Assembly: GCA_949740725.1 (NCBI GenBank) | Contig: CATJIO010000107.1 | Span: 48,592-112,591, forward strand | DNA length: 64,000 nt | Source of the DNA: an uncultured Lachnospiraceae bacterium | Lineage (GTDB): Bacteria > Bacillota > Clostridia > Lachnospirales > Lachnospiraceae | Direction: 5' to 3' | In this document: piece by piece, positions 17,499 to 27,711 of the stretch | How positions within the stretch are numbered: position 1 is the stretch's first letter | How the letters are laid out: the number at the start of each line of letters is the position of its first letter | Program-made: the position numbers and the translations under genes | Notes under the pieces: model-generated | What the model was told of the DNA's origin: nothing | The model's database searches: none | Seen by the model: only the letters and a program-made list of their open reading frames with translations

Positions 17499-20099
17499 TC
17501 ATAAATTTTTCATGATCTCCGCAAAATCATCCAGTTTATAGGAACCCTGCCCGATCGTCTTATCCTTGAACACCATAAAATACCGATACCTGCTCCCTGC
17601 ATGCGCTTGCCAAGCGCGTCCCAGTCGCAGTTTCGTCTCACTGTCATCACCATCCAGATGACTCCCTTTTGCCTCCACCAAGATAACCTTTCCCTTCTTT
17701 GTCATCACGATGAAATCAGGATAATGGTTAATAAACCCATTCAACCGAAAGCTATTCTCCTTGCGGTCAATAATCCTGTGCCACCACCGCACATTATCCA
17801 GACTCACAACCATATCCAACACATGACGTTCAAATAGGTTCATATCGTCTTTTTCCGCCTCATATAGTGAACATGGTACTGCATCCAAAGCTTGCGCCGG
17901 CGTGATCACTTCCGGAAAAAGATATTCTTCCCTGCAGATCACCTTCCCAGAATCCAGCCATTTAAAAAACTTTTCCTCACGATAATCGTCTTCTAAAGAC
18001 TCTATTTTCTTTCCAATTTTGTATGCATAGGTCGGCACATTGGACTGCATGGCAGTTATCTCGTCTTTATCCATGGCACCCACAATCCGCTTCACATACT
18101 CCATAAGATGGGCTGATGCAATCCGGTTGTTCCGATTCAGCTGATGGCAAATAGTATCAACACATAAGTTTACCCGCTTTTCTTCCGGATATTTTGATAT
18201 GAAATTCTTGATATACTCACTGTCATCCTGCTTTACCTTCTTGTATTTCGGCACAGCCTCCCCTTCATCTGCCACGTCAAACTGATAAATCTGAGTGGCA
18301 TCCAGCTCAAAATTGATCTCTGCATTCTGTCCGGATAAAGAAAATCCCTCTGACAATGCCTCTTTTTCCAAAAGCTCATATTCATCCCCAAATAGATCCG
18401 GCACCGTCTGTACAAAAAAATGCGGAATTTTTAAATCCCTGACTTCTTCTTGGTATTGCGATTGTACTTTATATTGTTTCAGCATGGATCCAAATTCTCC
18501 CCATGTATATTCTGAATGGCCTGTCTCTACATCTGTAAACCCTTCTTCATAATCTGTTGTAGCCTGCTCTGCGGTTCTAGCAATTTTCGCTACTTCCGGC
18601 ATAACCTCGCCTTCTGCGGATACGGAATCCGTACTGACTTCTGATGGGTCAATATCTTTAAAATCATCCATTGTCATCTGCATTCCCTCGGCAGGATTAT
18701 CCTCATTCTGCTGTACCGTCTCTTCCCTGATTCCCAGCCGAAAATCCTTCCTGCTAAACCCTGCATTATTAAGTCCCACCAAAATACTGTCTATCGTTTC
18801 CCGAAAATCCCGGGAACAAGTAAACACATATGACGAATTTAAAAGTGTCCCCGGGTGCCTCCTTGTATACGGCTGTCTGAGTATCCTCCCCAGAATCTGC
18901 TCCACATCAACTTTGGATGTCTTATTCGCTAAGGAGGCCAAGATATAAGCACAAGGACAATCCCACCCCTCTTTCAGCGCATTCACCGTGATGATGTAGC
19001 GTATCCTGCAATCAGGGCTCATCAAATCCAGCCTGCTGATATCGTCCACCTTGGATGTCTTTATCCCAATCTCTTCCTCCGGAATGCCCATGTTTATTAA
19101 AAGGTTTTTAATCTTGTCAAAAGTCTCGCTATCCTCATTCGTATTCGGTTGCGCTTGAAACAGCACAATGGGACGTATGTACTCCCCTCCCGCACTTTCT
19201 GTCGCTACAGCCTGGTTCTCCAAATATCCCCGAAACTGTATGGCATCCTGTATGACGCTTTGCCTGTCGTTCCTGAAATAGGCAATTACTGGAAGCTTCA
19301 CCATGTTTTCTTTTTTCAGTTCCCTCGCATCCACATAAGATATAATATTGCTGTTTTTCTTAGGTGTCGCCGTCAGATCAAGGATGAAAGACGGGTTCAG
19401 CCGCTCCAGCATCTCTACGCTTAAATCAGTCTGGGCATTATGGCTCTCGTCCACCACCACCACCGGCTCCATCTGCCGCAGCACCTGAATCAGTGCCGTA
19501 TCTGGTGTATCCGCCAAAAGGATGTCTTTCCTGCCAAAATACTCCGCAAACTTCAAAAGGTTCCCATTTTCCTGATAAACCTTGCGGACATCCTTCTTCC
19601 TGCTGTCAATCCGCAACGACCCATAACTCATGATGCAGACCGTCAGCATCCCCCGCACTGTGTCCGGCGAAAAATTCTGTCCGGAGAGCAGCATATCCTT
19701 TGTGTATACGCCAACACGCCCCGCAAAATCTGCATCCAGCCTCTGCCGGTAATCGTGTCCCACACTGGAAAGCGTCCTGATCGTCTGACTCAAGATAGAA
19801 TCCGACGGCACCAGCCACACCACCACTTTCGTCTTTTCCTCTGGCATCCCTGAAAATATTTTCCGAATAGATGCACAGGCCATAAAAGTCTTGCCTCCCC
19901 CGGTCGGAACTTTCATACACACATGCGGCACTCCTGAAATCGTGTCAACATATACCGGAGCTCCTCCAAAGCCCACACATACATCCTGCCTCGTCCAATA
20001 ATCTAACCATGCCGCCTTTATCCCCTGCGACCTGTCCAGAGAATCCATATAAGAAGTCAGATTCTTCATGACTTTCTTCTGATAATTCTTTAATTCCAT
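17499..20099 (-). CDS. res: Type III restriction endonuclease subunit (Res): DEAD/DEAH helicase plus C-terminal PD-(D/E)XK nuclease
   Basis: MKVPTGGGKTFMACAS (Walker A), VVVDESHNAQ (DExH), LDLTATP, ALKEGWDCPCAYILAS, EQILGRILRQPY, C-terminal HYPDFIVMTKKGKVILVEAKG. Confidence 0.92.
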   Translation of the reverse strand: MELKNYQKKVMKNLTSYMDSLDRSQGIKAAWLDYWTRQDVCVGFGGAPVYVDTISGVPHVCMKVPTGGGKTFMACASIRKIFSGMPEEKTKVVVWLVPSDSILSQTIRTLSSVGHDYRQRLDADFAGRVGVYTKDMLLSGQNFSPDTVRGMLTVCIMSYGSLRIDSRKKDVRKVYQENGNLLKFAEYFGRKDILLADTPDTALIQVLRQMEPVVVVDESHNAQTDLSVEMLERLNPSFILDLTATPKKNSNIISYVDARELKKENMVKLPVIAYFRNDRQSVIQDAIQFRGYLENQAVATESAGGEYIRPIVLFQAQPNTNEDSETFDKIKNLLINMGIPEEEIGIKTSKVDDISRLDLMSPDCRIRYIITVNALKEGWDCPCAYILASLANKTSKVDVEQILGRILRQPYTRRHPGTLLNSSYVFTCSRDFRETIDSILVGLNNAGFSRKDFRLGIREETVQQNEDNPAEGMQMTMDDFKDIDPSEVSTDSVSAEGEVMPEVAKIARTAEQATTDYEEGFTDVETGHSEYTWGEFGSMLKQYKVQSQYQEEVRDLKIPHFFVQTVPDLFGDEYELLEKEALSEGFSLSGQNAEINFELDATQIYQFDVADEGEAVPKYKKVKQDDSEYIKNFISKYPEEKRVNLCVDTICHQLNRNNRIASAHLMEYVKRIVGAMDKDEITAMQSNVPTYAYKIGKKIESLEDDYREEKFFKWLDSGKVICREEYLFPEVITPAQALDAVPCSLYEAEKDDMNLFERHVLDMVVSLDNVRWWHRIIDRKENSFRLNGFINHYPDFIVMTKKGKVILVEAKGSHLDGDDSETKLRLGRAWQAHAGSRYRYFMVFKDKTIGQGSYKLDDFAEIMKNL

Positions 20100-20110
20100 A
20101 AAAAGCCCTC

Positions 20111-21874
20111 CTACATTCTTGCAATGTCACGCGGAATCTTCTTAAATGTGATATGATACTTTTCCATTTCTCTGTTACTCAAAATACACGAGTCTGCATA
20201 AATCACATACCCGTCTGCCTTTATTTTCACTGTATGAAGAAAGTCACGGTTCAACGTTGTCAGCTTTTCCTTCTCGTAATAAAAATAATAAGCTGTCCCT
20301 ACGTGCATCCCCAAATAATATGGCTCATCCGTCTTATCAGTCGGCGCATTCTTCGTCTCTGTAAAATAAACATACTCCCGAATCTTCTCCGTACCAATCG
20401 ATTCATTGAGCAGTCCATCTTTCAGAAGCTCATCCCCCAGCTCATAAAAGCTGAAACTGCCGCCAGTGCCCTCTACAATATTATCTCCCTCCCCATAACC
20501 ATTAATGGCACGTTTCACACGCTCCGCTGTAATAGTATCCGCATAATCCATCATTTCAATGAGTATGAATTTGCGTGCCCCATAGCCTTCTGCATCTATA
20601 TTCAGAGTCGCATGTGCCGTGGTTCCTGAACCAGCAAAAGAATCTAAAACAATATCACCCTCAACTGTTGCTATTTTAATCACACTTGATATCAACTCTA
20701 TTGGTTTTGGATAATCAAATACTTTTGGTGACTCAGGAAATAACCGCTTTAGCATCTGAGTTCCATTTACCGTAAAGAATTGTTTTTCATTCCACATAGT
20801 AGGAACTTGCCCTCCTACTGTTTGGTTATCCCCAAATTTCAATGTTGGAACATTTTTTTCTTTCCCAACAATCTCTAATTCCCCTCGCTCTATCTTCTTG
20901 ATAACACCGCCCGGCAGATACTGCACACTGTATCTATTGGTAGAAGCCACATTTTTATTTTCAGATATCTTAATATATCCCTTTCCCCAATCTTTAATCA
21001 AACGACTAGAAATCTGTCTCCAAACACACTGTTTTCCTTTTGCAGTTATCGGCCAGATGGCAACCGTTCCCTCTGGGGCAACAGAATAATCATACTCAAA
21101 ATTTTCTTTATTACCAGTATAAGTCCCTTCATCTATAAGATCCTGAAGAGATTTTCCCACTCCCACCAAAGAACCATTTTCTTTGTCTATAAAAATAGGA
21201 TATGTTTGATTTGGTCGCTGCGTTTTATCGAACGTACTTAGTGTTAATCCTTCAAAAGGCGTCCTGCTATTTCCTCCCCACCAGTCCAATGCATTTGCCT
21301 TAAAATCAATAGGTACTATAAAAACAATATACTCATGTAGATAATTAAATCCCCCAGAAGGTTTTCCTCCTGATGTTTGAATGGTAACTGTTACAACCTG
21401 CATCGTTGAAAATATTTCTTTGCATATTTGTATCAAATTATTCAATTCATGATACCCAATACTAATCATCATACATCCGTCTTTACGAAGTAACTTTTGA
21501 AGCAGTCGTAATCGTGGGTACATCATACAAAGCCATTTGTCATGCCTGGACAAATCATCTCCTTCTTTACCAACAATCTCTCCCAGCCATTTCTTTATCC
21601 TCGGATCGTTCACATTATCGTTATATACCCAATTTTCGTTTCCTGTATTATACGGCGGATCTATGTATATGCATTTAATCCGACCTTCATATTTTGGCAG
21701 TAAAGATTTTAAAGCAATCAGATTATCTCCGTGGATAATCATATTCTCGCTACCATTATCTATTTCATGCTGTCCTGTAGCATCATAACTGTACCTTCTC
21801 TCCAAAACATGATATGGCACATCCAGATGATGGTTCACAACCTTATCTTTTCCAATCCAATCAAGCGTAGGCAT
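20111..21874 (-). CDS. mod: Type III DNA-methyltransferase (Mod), adenine-specific
   Basis: IYIDPPYNTGNENWVYNDNVNDPRIKKWLGEIVGKEGDDLSRHDKWLCMMYPRL (DPPY) and VLDSFAGSGTTAHATLNID (FxGxG). Confidence 0.94.
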   Translation of the reverse strand: MPTLDWIGKDKVVNHHLDVPYHVLERRYSYDATGQHEIDNGSENMIIHGDNLIALKSLLPKYEGRIKCIYIDPPYNTGNENWVYNDNVNDPRIKKWLGEIVGKEGDDLSRHDKWLCMMYPRLRLLQKLLRKDGCMMISIGYHELNNLIQICKEIFSTMQVVTVTIQTSGGKPSGGFNYLHEYIVFIVPIDFKANALDWWGGNSRTPFEGLTLSTFDKTQRPNQTYPIFIDKENGSLVGVGKSLQDLIDEGTYTGNKENFEYDYSVAPEGTVAIWPITAKGKQCVWRQISSRLIKDWGKGYIKISENKNVASTNRYSVQYLPGGVIKKIERGELEIVGKEKNVPTLKFGDNQTVGGQVPTMWNEKQFFTVNGTQMLKRLFPESPKVFDYPKPIELISSVIKIATVEGDIVLDSFAGSGTTAHATLNIDAEGYGARKFILIEMMDYADTITAERVKRAINGYGEGDNIVEGTGGSFSFYELGDELLKDGLLNESIGTEKIREYVYFTETKNAPTDKTDEPYYLGMHVGTAYYFYYEKEKLTTLNRDFLHTVKIKADGYVIYADSCILSNREMEKYHITFKKIPRDIARM

Positions 21875-21897
21875 AATTCAACTCCTTCCTCTCTGGC

Positions 21898-22122
21898 CTA
21901 ATTTTCCTCATTAAATTCATCATCTTTCGTGAATTCCATAATGTCTTCAATCCGGCAGTTTAAGCCATTGCAAACCCGCAGCAGGACATCCGTTGTTACA
22001 TTTTGCCCTTTCCCTAGCTTAGCAATGGAGGCAGAACTTATTCCCGTTAATTCTTTCAATTTATTTTTATTGATGTTCATATCAATCATGAGTTTCCATA
22101 AGCGATTATAACTAAAACGCAT
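21898..22122 (-). CDS. XRE/Cro-C1 family small HTH regulator, likely controller of the type III R-M operon
   Basis: MRFSYNRLWKLMIDMNINKNKLKELTGISSASIAKLGKGQNVTTDVLLRVCNGLNCRIEDIMEF; 23 bp upstream of mod. Confidence 0.88.
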   Translation of the reverse strand: MRFSYNRLWKLMIDMNINKNKLKELTGISSASIAKLGKGQNVTTDVLLRVCNGLNCRIEDIMEFTKDDEFNEEN

Positions 22123-22198
22123 TTCCGTTTCCTCCATTATCTATTTGAACTTTTAGTTTCTACATTACATGACCGGCCAAATAATTCATGCCCCGAAC

Positions 22199-22673
22199 TC
22201 AATTCCCATATCGTAGATGATTCTGAAATTTCCGGCACTTTATTTTCTCCGAACATGACTCGCTTTTATCAATAGCAATAAATACCTGTTTCTTGCTTTT
22301 ATTAATCAATTCGAATATTTTCAAAATAACATCGTCTGCAACCTGTTTCAAACTCATGATATATGTCTGACTGTACCTCTGGTGATTGAGAATCAACATA
22401 ATTTACAAATGGCTCCCATTTCACAAGTTCTCTTATTTTCCCCGCAAATCTTGATAACCTGCGCCCCACAGATCCTCTGCTAAAATATGATTTCAACGTC
22501 CTATCCATTACCTTTATCATTGGATTTTCTTCATCTGGAACATCATCTTGAATTATCAAAATATTTTCAAATAATTTTCCGGTAAATTCATAGTCTTTCT
22601 TACTTCTACCAATGATATCTTTAATTTTATGTATAAATTCCGAAAAATTCACGTTGGTCTCACCTCCATCCAT
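22199..22673 (-). pseudogene. Hypothetical gene split by a frameshift
   Basis: ORFs 22302-22673 and 22199-22399 overlap in different frames; ...SPEVQSDIYHEFE joined to QVADDVILKIFELINKSKKQVFIAIDKSE reads as one protein. Confidence 0.45.
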
Positions 22674-22908
22674 AATATGTCCATGTGTGTCTTAATGGGT
22701 AAATCAATCTTATAAATTAGTATATATTTATTAAAAAGCCACAGAGCAATGGTCTTTCTTCTAAATTTAAATACTCTGTGTTTAGTTTACTAGAAAATAC
22801 TGCAAAAATCAATTTATATTTGCGAACAGATTATAATTCTCTGTTTTAGTTAACTTTTTCAGCGTTATGTACTATCCAGATGCATGACATTAAACTGCTC
22901 ACCTCTTT

Positions 22909-22941
22909 AGAAGTGCCGAGCGCGAGCTGAACACTTCTTTA
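22909..22941. repeat. Small GC-rich palindromic element in AT-rich DNA
   Basis: AGAAGTG-CCGAGCGCGAGCTGAA-CACTTCT, 7-bp perfect arms plus partly self-complementary interior. Confidence 0.4.
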
Positions 22942-23359
22942 GGCAGGAACTAAATAATGTGCCAGCCATTTCAACATAATCGCTGTGTAGACTTGTAATT
23001 ATAACCGCTCTGTTCACAAACTTTTATAATATTGATTTTCTTTACTGCCATAGATGTGCCTGCCTAAACCGTAAATGAATATTTTACTTTAGAAATTATG
23101 TGTTCGCCACTCAATCTCAAAAATCAACCCAATAGTATCACCTCCCTCCAGCATGCTGCAGAACCAAAGTTTCTACGACTATTACGACACCTGCCAATGA
23201 CCTTCTGCGCAAGTATATGGTTCGCTTGGCTCGTTTTTTCGCAAAAAAATAACTGCCAATGTTTTCGCATCAGCAGCTATCGCCTTCGTTCAGTATATTA
23301 AATTGGTTATTCTCCCTGTTCCTTAATCCTATAGTAATCATCCATACTCAGGCTCAATT

Positions 23360-24820
23360 TCAATGGGTATCTGGTTTTGGTTTTCGGTTGCTCAAGAGGC
23401 ACACCGTTTCAACATGAACACACTCCCCAAATAAATCCACCGTCCTTACCCGTCTCACCACATACCCTCTCTCCCCCAAATACTTCACATCCCTAGCCAA
23501 GGTTGCTGAGTCGCAGCTCACATACACCACCCGCTCCGGGCCCATCTCCACAATCGTATCCAGGCAAGCCTTGTCGCACCCCTTCCGCGGCGGGTCCACC
23601 ACAATCACTTCCGCATACACCTTATTTTTGTGATACTGCTCTGGTAGAACCTCCTCTGCCTTTCCGACAAAAAATTCCGTGTTTAGAATCCCATTCTGTC
23701 TGGCGTTTTCCCTGGCATCCTGGATAGCAGCCGGGATAATCTCCACCCCGTACACCTTTTTCGCCCTTCTGGCCAGAAATAGGGAAATCGTCCCGATGCC
23801 GCAGTAAAGATCCCAGACTGTCTCCTTTCCCGTCAACCCGGCATATTCCAGCGCAGTCTGGTAAAGCTTCTCTGTCTGAACCGGATTCACCTGATAAAAG
23901 GACTGGGGAGAGATCCGATAAGTGATATTGCTGAGCGCATCTGTGATGTACCCCCTGCCATAGAGATTCACCACCTTTTCCCCCAATATCACATTGGTTC
24001 TCTCCTTATTCACATTAAAGGAAATATCGGTCATTCCCTTCACTACTTTCAGCCGCTCTACCAGCACATCCCCATGAGGAAGGCTCTCTCCGTTAATGAT
24101 CAGGCAGACCATAATCTCCCCGGTGGAAAAGCCCTTCCGAATCAATGCGTGACGCACCAAGCCAGTGTGGGAGCTCTCCTCATAGGGTGGGATATGAAAA
24201 TCCTCCATATAACCCTGGATAATCCCTAAGATGCCCTTATTCTCTTCCACCCCCAGCAGGCAATCCTCCTGCTGGATGATCGCGTGTGTCCTCCCCGCAT
24301 AAAACCCGTAGATAAGCTTGCCATTCTTGTCCCGGCCAAAGGGGAACTGCGCCTTATTCCGGTATCTCCAGGGATTTTCCATTCCGATAATCGGCTCCAT
24401 TTTTATCCATGGCTCCCCTTCTTCCCCTGCCACCGCCATATCCGGCCTTTGATCTTTTGAACGCGCATCCGAAGCCATCCTAAGTTTTTCTACTCCACCC
24501 AGACGTTTTAAATGATGATAGACCTTCCTTTCCTTAAAACGCAGTTGCTCCTTATAGGCCATTGCCTGAAGCTGGCATCCTCCACAGGCCCTGGCCGACG
24601 GGCACCTGGGCTCTACCCGAAAAGGTGATGGCTCCAATACCCGAATTAATCTGGCAAAACCATAGCTTTTCTTCACCTTCATCACACTGGCTTCTATCCT
24701 ATCGCCAATCACCGTATCCTTGACAAACCAGATGTATCCTTCTGTCCTGCCAATTCCGGCGCCCTCCTCACTGATATCCTCAATGGTCAAGGTAATCGCA
24801 TCATTCTTTTTCCAAGTCAT
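23360..24820 (-). CDS. rlmD: 23S rRNA (uracil-5-)-methyltransferase, RlmD/RumA (RlmCD-type)
   Basis: N-terminal TRAM, CPSARACGGCQLQAM Fe-S Cys motif, VWDLYCGIGTISLFLA, VVDPPRKGCDKACLD, VYVSCDSATLARD. Confidence 0.93.
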   Translation of the reverse strand: MTWKKNDAITLTIEDISEEGAGIGRTEGYIWFVKDTVIGDRIEASVMKVKKSYGFARLIRVLEPSPFRVEPRCPSARACGGCQLQAMAYKEQLRFKERKVYHHLKRLGGVEKLRMASDARSKDQRPDMAVAGEEGEPWIKMEPIIGMENPWRYRNKAQFPFGRDKNGKLIYGFYAGRTHAIIQQEDCLLGVEENKGILGIIQGYMEDFHIPPYEESSHTGLVRHALIRKGFSTGEIMVCLIINGESLPHGDVLVERLKVVKGMTDISFNVNKERTNVILGEKVVNLYGRGYITDALSNITYRISPQSFYQVNPVQTEKLYQTALEYAGLTGKETVWDLYCGIGTISLFLARRAKKVYGVEIIPAAIQDARENARQNGILNTEFFVGKAEEVLPEQYHKNKVYAEVIVVDPPRKGCDKACLDTIVEMGPERVVYVSCDSATLARDVKYLGERGYVVRRVRTVDLFGECVHVETVCLLSNRKPKPDTH

Positions 24821-25215
24821 CTTCTCTCTCCTGTTTCTTTCCTCTTTCAAAAACACAAAACTGCTGAAACGCCGCCATTTATCCCCCGCACGCTCCGTAA
24901 TACGCACTAGTGTACTATCTGCATTATCTTCCGGCAAGCCTGCTCGTCTATTCGCCCATCTGCTGCAAACACGGACGTTCACCTGCAATTTTATATCATT
25001 CCTTACAATTTCAAAGATTCATTAAGCAATTTGTAACAAATTTTATACTTCTTTCATTTATTTTCCATAGTTTATCCATAATTACCGACTATACTAAAGT
25101 CATAAAAGTTCTACCAAAGGTTTTCGAAATCAAAGGAAACATTTTGTAGTTCTACATAAAATGAGGGCGACGGCCAACAAGCGCGCGACCGGCTGCCGCA
25201 CTCGACTAACAATAA

Positions 25216-25264
25216 AAGCGTTCCAACTCACAGTCCATTGTGAAAGTAGAACGCTTCTTTTTAT
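25216..25264 (-). terminator. Terminator-like hairpin downstream of yhaM
   Basis: AAGCGTTC...GAACGCTT; minus strand AAGCGTTC-loop-GAACGCTTTTATT. Confidence 0.6.
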
Positions 25265-25314
25265 TTTTTCCAGCCGCAAAGAGGTTGACACAGCTGCATT
25301 ATCTGATGCAGCTC

Positions 25315-26256
25315 CTACTCTCCAGTTCTTCGGATATTAGTCTCCAGAAGCCGGTTAAAGCCCAGCCAGCCAAGATTATCATTTCCTGCATTCAATGCTT
25401 CGATCATGGTCTCCATCTTCGCGTCTGTATTGTCCGCAAAATTTAATGCCAAGGCCTCCAAGAGCGCCGGCTTTTTCGGTGAACCATACTCCAATTCTCC
25501 ATGATGCGCCAGAATACAATGCTTGAGCTCTGATGCCAGTTTAACAGGAAAGTCCTGAATTCCTTTGATCTGGTTGCTCACCATCTCTGTCCCGATAATA
25601 ATATGGCCTAACAGCTGGCCGTCGTCTGTATAGTCATTTTCCGGGAACTTGGATAGCTCCCACATTTTCCCGATATCGTGAAACATCGCCGCAGTAATCA
25701 GCAGATCCCTATTTAAAAGCGGATAATAACATGCATAATAATCACACAGCTTCGTCACCCCCAGGGTGTGCTCCAGAAGTCCCCCCACAAATCCGTGGTG
25801 CACTGTCTTCGCAGCTGAGTGAAAGCAAAATGCCTTTTCAAACTGAGGATTTCCAAAAAAATCCATGATCAGGCGGCTTAAGTAAGGATTTTGGATAGAG
25901 GCGGCAAAGCCCATCAGCTCTTGGTACATTTTCGGGATATCCCTTTTGGAAACTGGCAGATAGTCTGCTTCTTTGTATTCCCGCTCTGCTGCCTTGCGAA
26001 TCCGCTTAATATTCAACTGAAAGGAGCCCTGAAATAGGGTGACATCCGCTTCCACCTGAACATAGTTCATCGCCTCAAAGCTCCCCACACCTGGAGAATT
26101 TAAGTCCCAAATCTTTCCATCTATAGTCCCTGTTTTGTCCTGGAGCACCAAATTTCCGTACTCCTTTCCATTCTTCGTGATAGCTATCTGCTTGTTCTTA
26201 CATAAATAGATATCGGATGTATGCATACCTTCCCGAAATGTGTCAATATACTTCAT
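25315..26256 (-). CDS. yhaM: 3'-5' exoribonuclease YhaM family protein (OB-fold plus HD domain)
   Basis: OB fold (GNLVLQDKTGTIDGKIWDL) and HD motifs (HHGFVGGLLEHTLGV, AAMFHDIGKMWELS). Confidence 0.9.
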   Translation of the reverse strand: MKYIDTFREGMHTSDIYLCKNKQIAITKNGKEYGNLVLQDKTGTIDGKIWDLNSPGVGSFEAMNYVQVEADVTLFQGSFQLNIKRIRKAAEREYKEADYLPVSKRDIPKMYQELMGFAASIQNPYLSRLIMDFFGNPQFEKAFCFHSAAKTVHHGFVGGLLEHTLGVTKLCDYYACYYPLLNRDLLITAAMFHDIGKMWELSKFPENDYTDDGQLLGHIIIGTEMVSNQIKGIQDFPVKLASELKHCILAHHGELEYGSPKKPALLEALALNFADNTDAKMETMIEALNAGNDNLGWLGFNRLLETNIRRTGE

Positions 26257-26319
26257 AACCTACCCTCTTTTCCTGATCAGCGTCTACCATGCTGTCCAAT
26301 AATGAAGCCAGGAATTATA

Positions 26320-27642
26320 TTACCTGGCTCCGATCACAACTTCATATTCGATGGGCGTATACTCATCCCGCCCAAATCTCTGAATCTCCACTACCACCGT
26401 ATCCCCTGCAGACAGCTGATCCAGAGCGCTCTGAAACTCCTTCATGACGGTCAGCTTCTGATCTCCAATGCGGGTGATAATGTCACCGCTCTGAATCCCA
26501 GCATTATACGCCGGTCCATCTGCTACGCAGCTGTTCACAAAAATCCCCAGGGGAAGTCCCTCCTGATGCCGCGCTTCTGTGACCTCCACGCCCATTATTC
26601 CGAAATATGGAGCAGGGATACCATTCGACAAGTCTTCCAATACTCCCTTATAGTCTGATAAGGCTCGAACCACCAGCATGGAACTACCCTCTGATTGATA
26701 ATCATCTGTTGCCCAGCCGATCACCTGCCCCTTAATATTGAATACAAAGGTGCCCAAACTTGCTTCCCCCTTGGCATCAGCGTAAAATAACCGGCTTACG
26801 CCATCAACCACGGATACATTTTTCGCAATATAGGAGATATAGCCCATACTAACCGAATGAACCACTCCCGCCGGGCTTCCTCCGGCCAATATTAATTCGC
26901 CCTGCCTTACCGAATAGGAATTGCCCAGCTCCAGCACGTTTATCTGCTTTTTCATATCCTGATCCAGTTCGCTGGCCTCAAGATAGATTACCGCCATATG
27001 GGAGACTTGATCCTTTCCCTTCAGGTGTCCCACTACTCTCTCTCCTCCAGGCAGCGTAACCTCTAAGGAATCCGCCCCCTCCACTGCATTGATCGGAGTC
27101 AGGACCAGATACTCCTCGGGAGTTGAGGCAATGATCACCCCCGCATATACTCCGGTGGTCTCAATCGGATTATTAAACCAGTCCATCTGTGTCTTCACTG
27201 CATGGACTGTCACGATCCCCTTGTCAATTTCCTGGAACATATCATTCATCCCAGCATACATCTTCGCCATATCTTCCAGAGAAAAAGGATACCGTTCCAC
27301 TTCTTCCCGCACCATCTCCTCGATAGGCTCCGTTTCCGCCTCCGTGCTCTCCTCTGTCGTCTCCGGCTCTGTGACCGTTTCCGGCTCATCCTTTGGGATG
27401 GAAATAGCCACCGAAGAACTTTCTGTGGTTTCCTCTTCTGTCAGATATTTCTTTGCCAGTGGCTCTGACACAGCGAAGGTAACCGCCGCCAGAAAACCGA
27501 ATAGGACCGCCCCAGCTCCCCATAATAGAAGATGCCTGAAAATCTCAGCCTTTGTCATCTTCGGCCTTACAATTTTCTCACGGATAAAACGGTGTCTTTC
27601 TGATTTCTCTTTCAGCTCCTCCTCATCCGGCAACTGGAACAC
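26320..27642 (-). CDS. HtrA/DegP-like S1C-fold membrane protein with PDZ domain, predicted catalytically inactive
   Basis: TM helix; VLTPINAVEGADSLEVTLPGGERVVGHLKGKDQVSHMAVIYLE...FYADAKGEASLGTFVFNIKGQVIG aligns with the HtrA core; C-terminal PDZ (PAYNAGIQSGDIITRIGDQKLTVMKEFQSALDQLSAGDTVVVEIQR). Confidence 0.85.
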   Translation of the reverse strand: MFQLPDEEELKEKSERHRFIREKIVRPKMTKAEIFRHLLLWGAGAVLFGFLAAVTFAVSEPLAKKYLTEEETTESSSVAISIPKDEPETVTEPETTEESTEAETEPIEEMVREEVERYPFSLEDMAKMYAGMNDMFQEIDKGIVTVHAVKTQMDWFNNPIETTGVYAGVIIASTPEEYLVLTPINAVEGADSLEVTLPGGERVVGHLKGKDQVSHMAVIYLEASELDQDMKKQINVLELGNSYSVRQGELILAGGSPAGVVHSVSMGYISYIAKNVSVVDGVSRLFYADAKGEASLGTFVFNIKGQVIGWATDDYQSEGSSMLVVRALSDYKGVLEDLSNGIPAPYFGIMGVEVTEARHQEGLPLGIFVNSCVADGPAYNAGIQSGDIITRIGDQKLTVMKEFQSALDQLSAGDTVVVEIQRFGRDEYTPIEYEVVIGAR

Positions 27643-27711
27643 CTCCTCCCCAATAGCTTATTTCTATTATACGGTTCTTCCTGGTTTTATGCAAGAAAAA
27701 AGATATTTTCG

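Noticed and set aside
25160-25210. GC-rich stretch GAGGGCGACGGCCAACAAGCGCGCGACCGGCTGCCGCACTCGAC upstream of the yhaM terminator
   Set aside because: Compositionally odd but short, with no clear repeat partner in the window; not enough to call an element.
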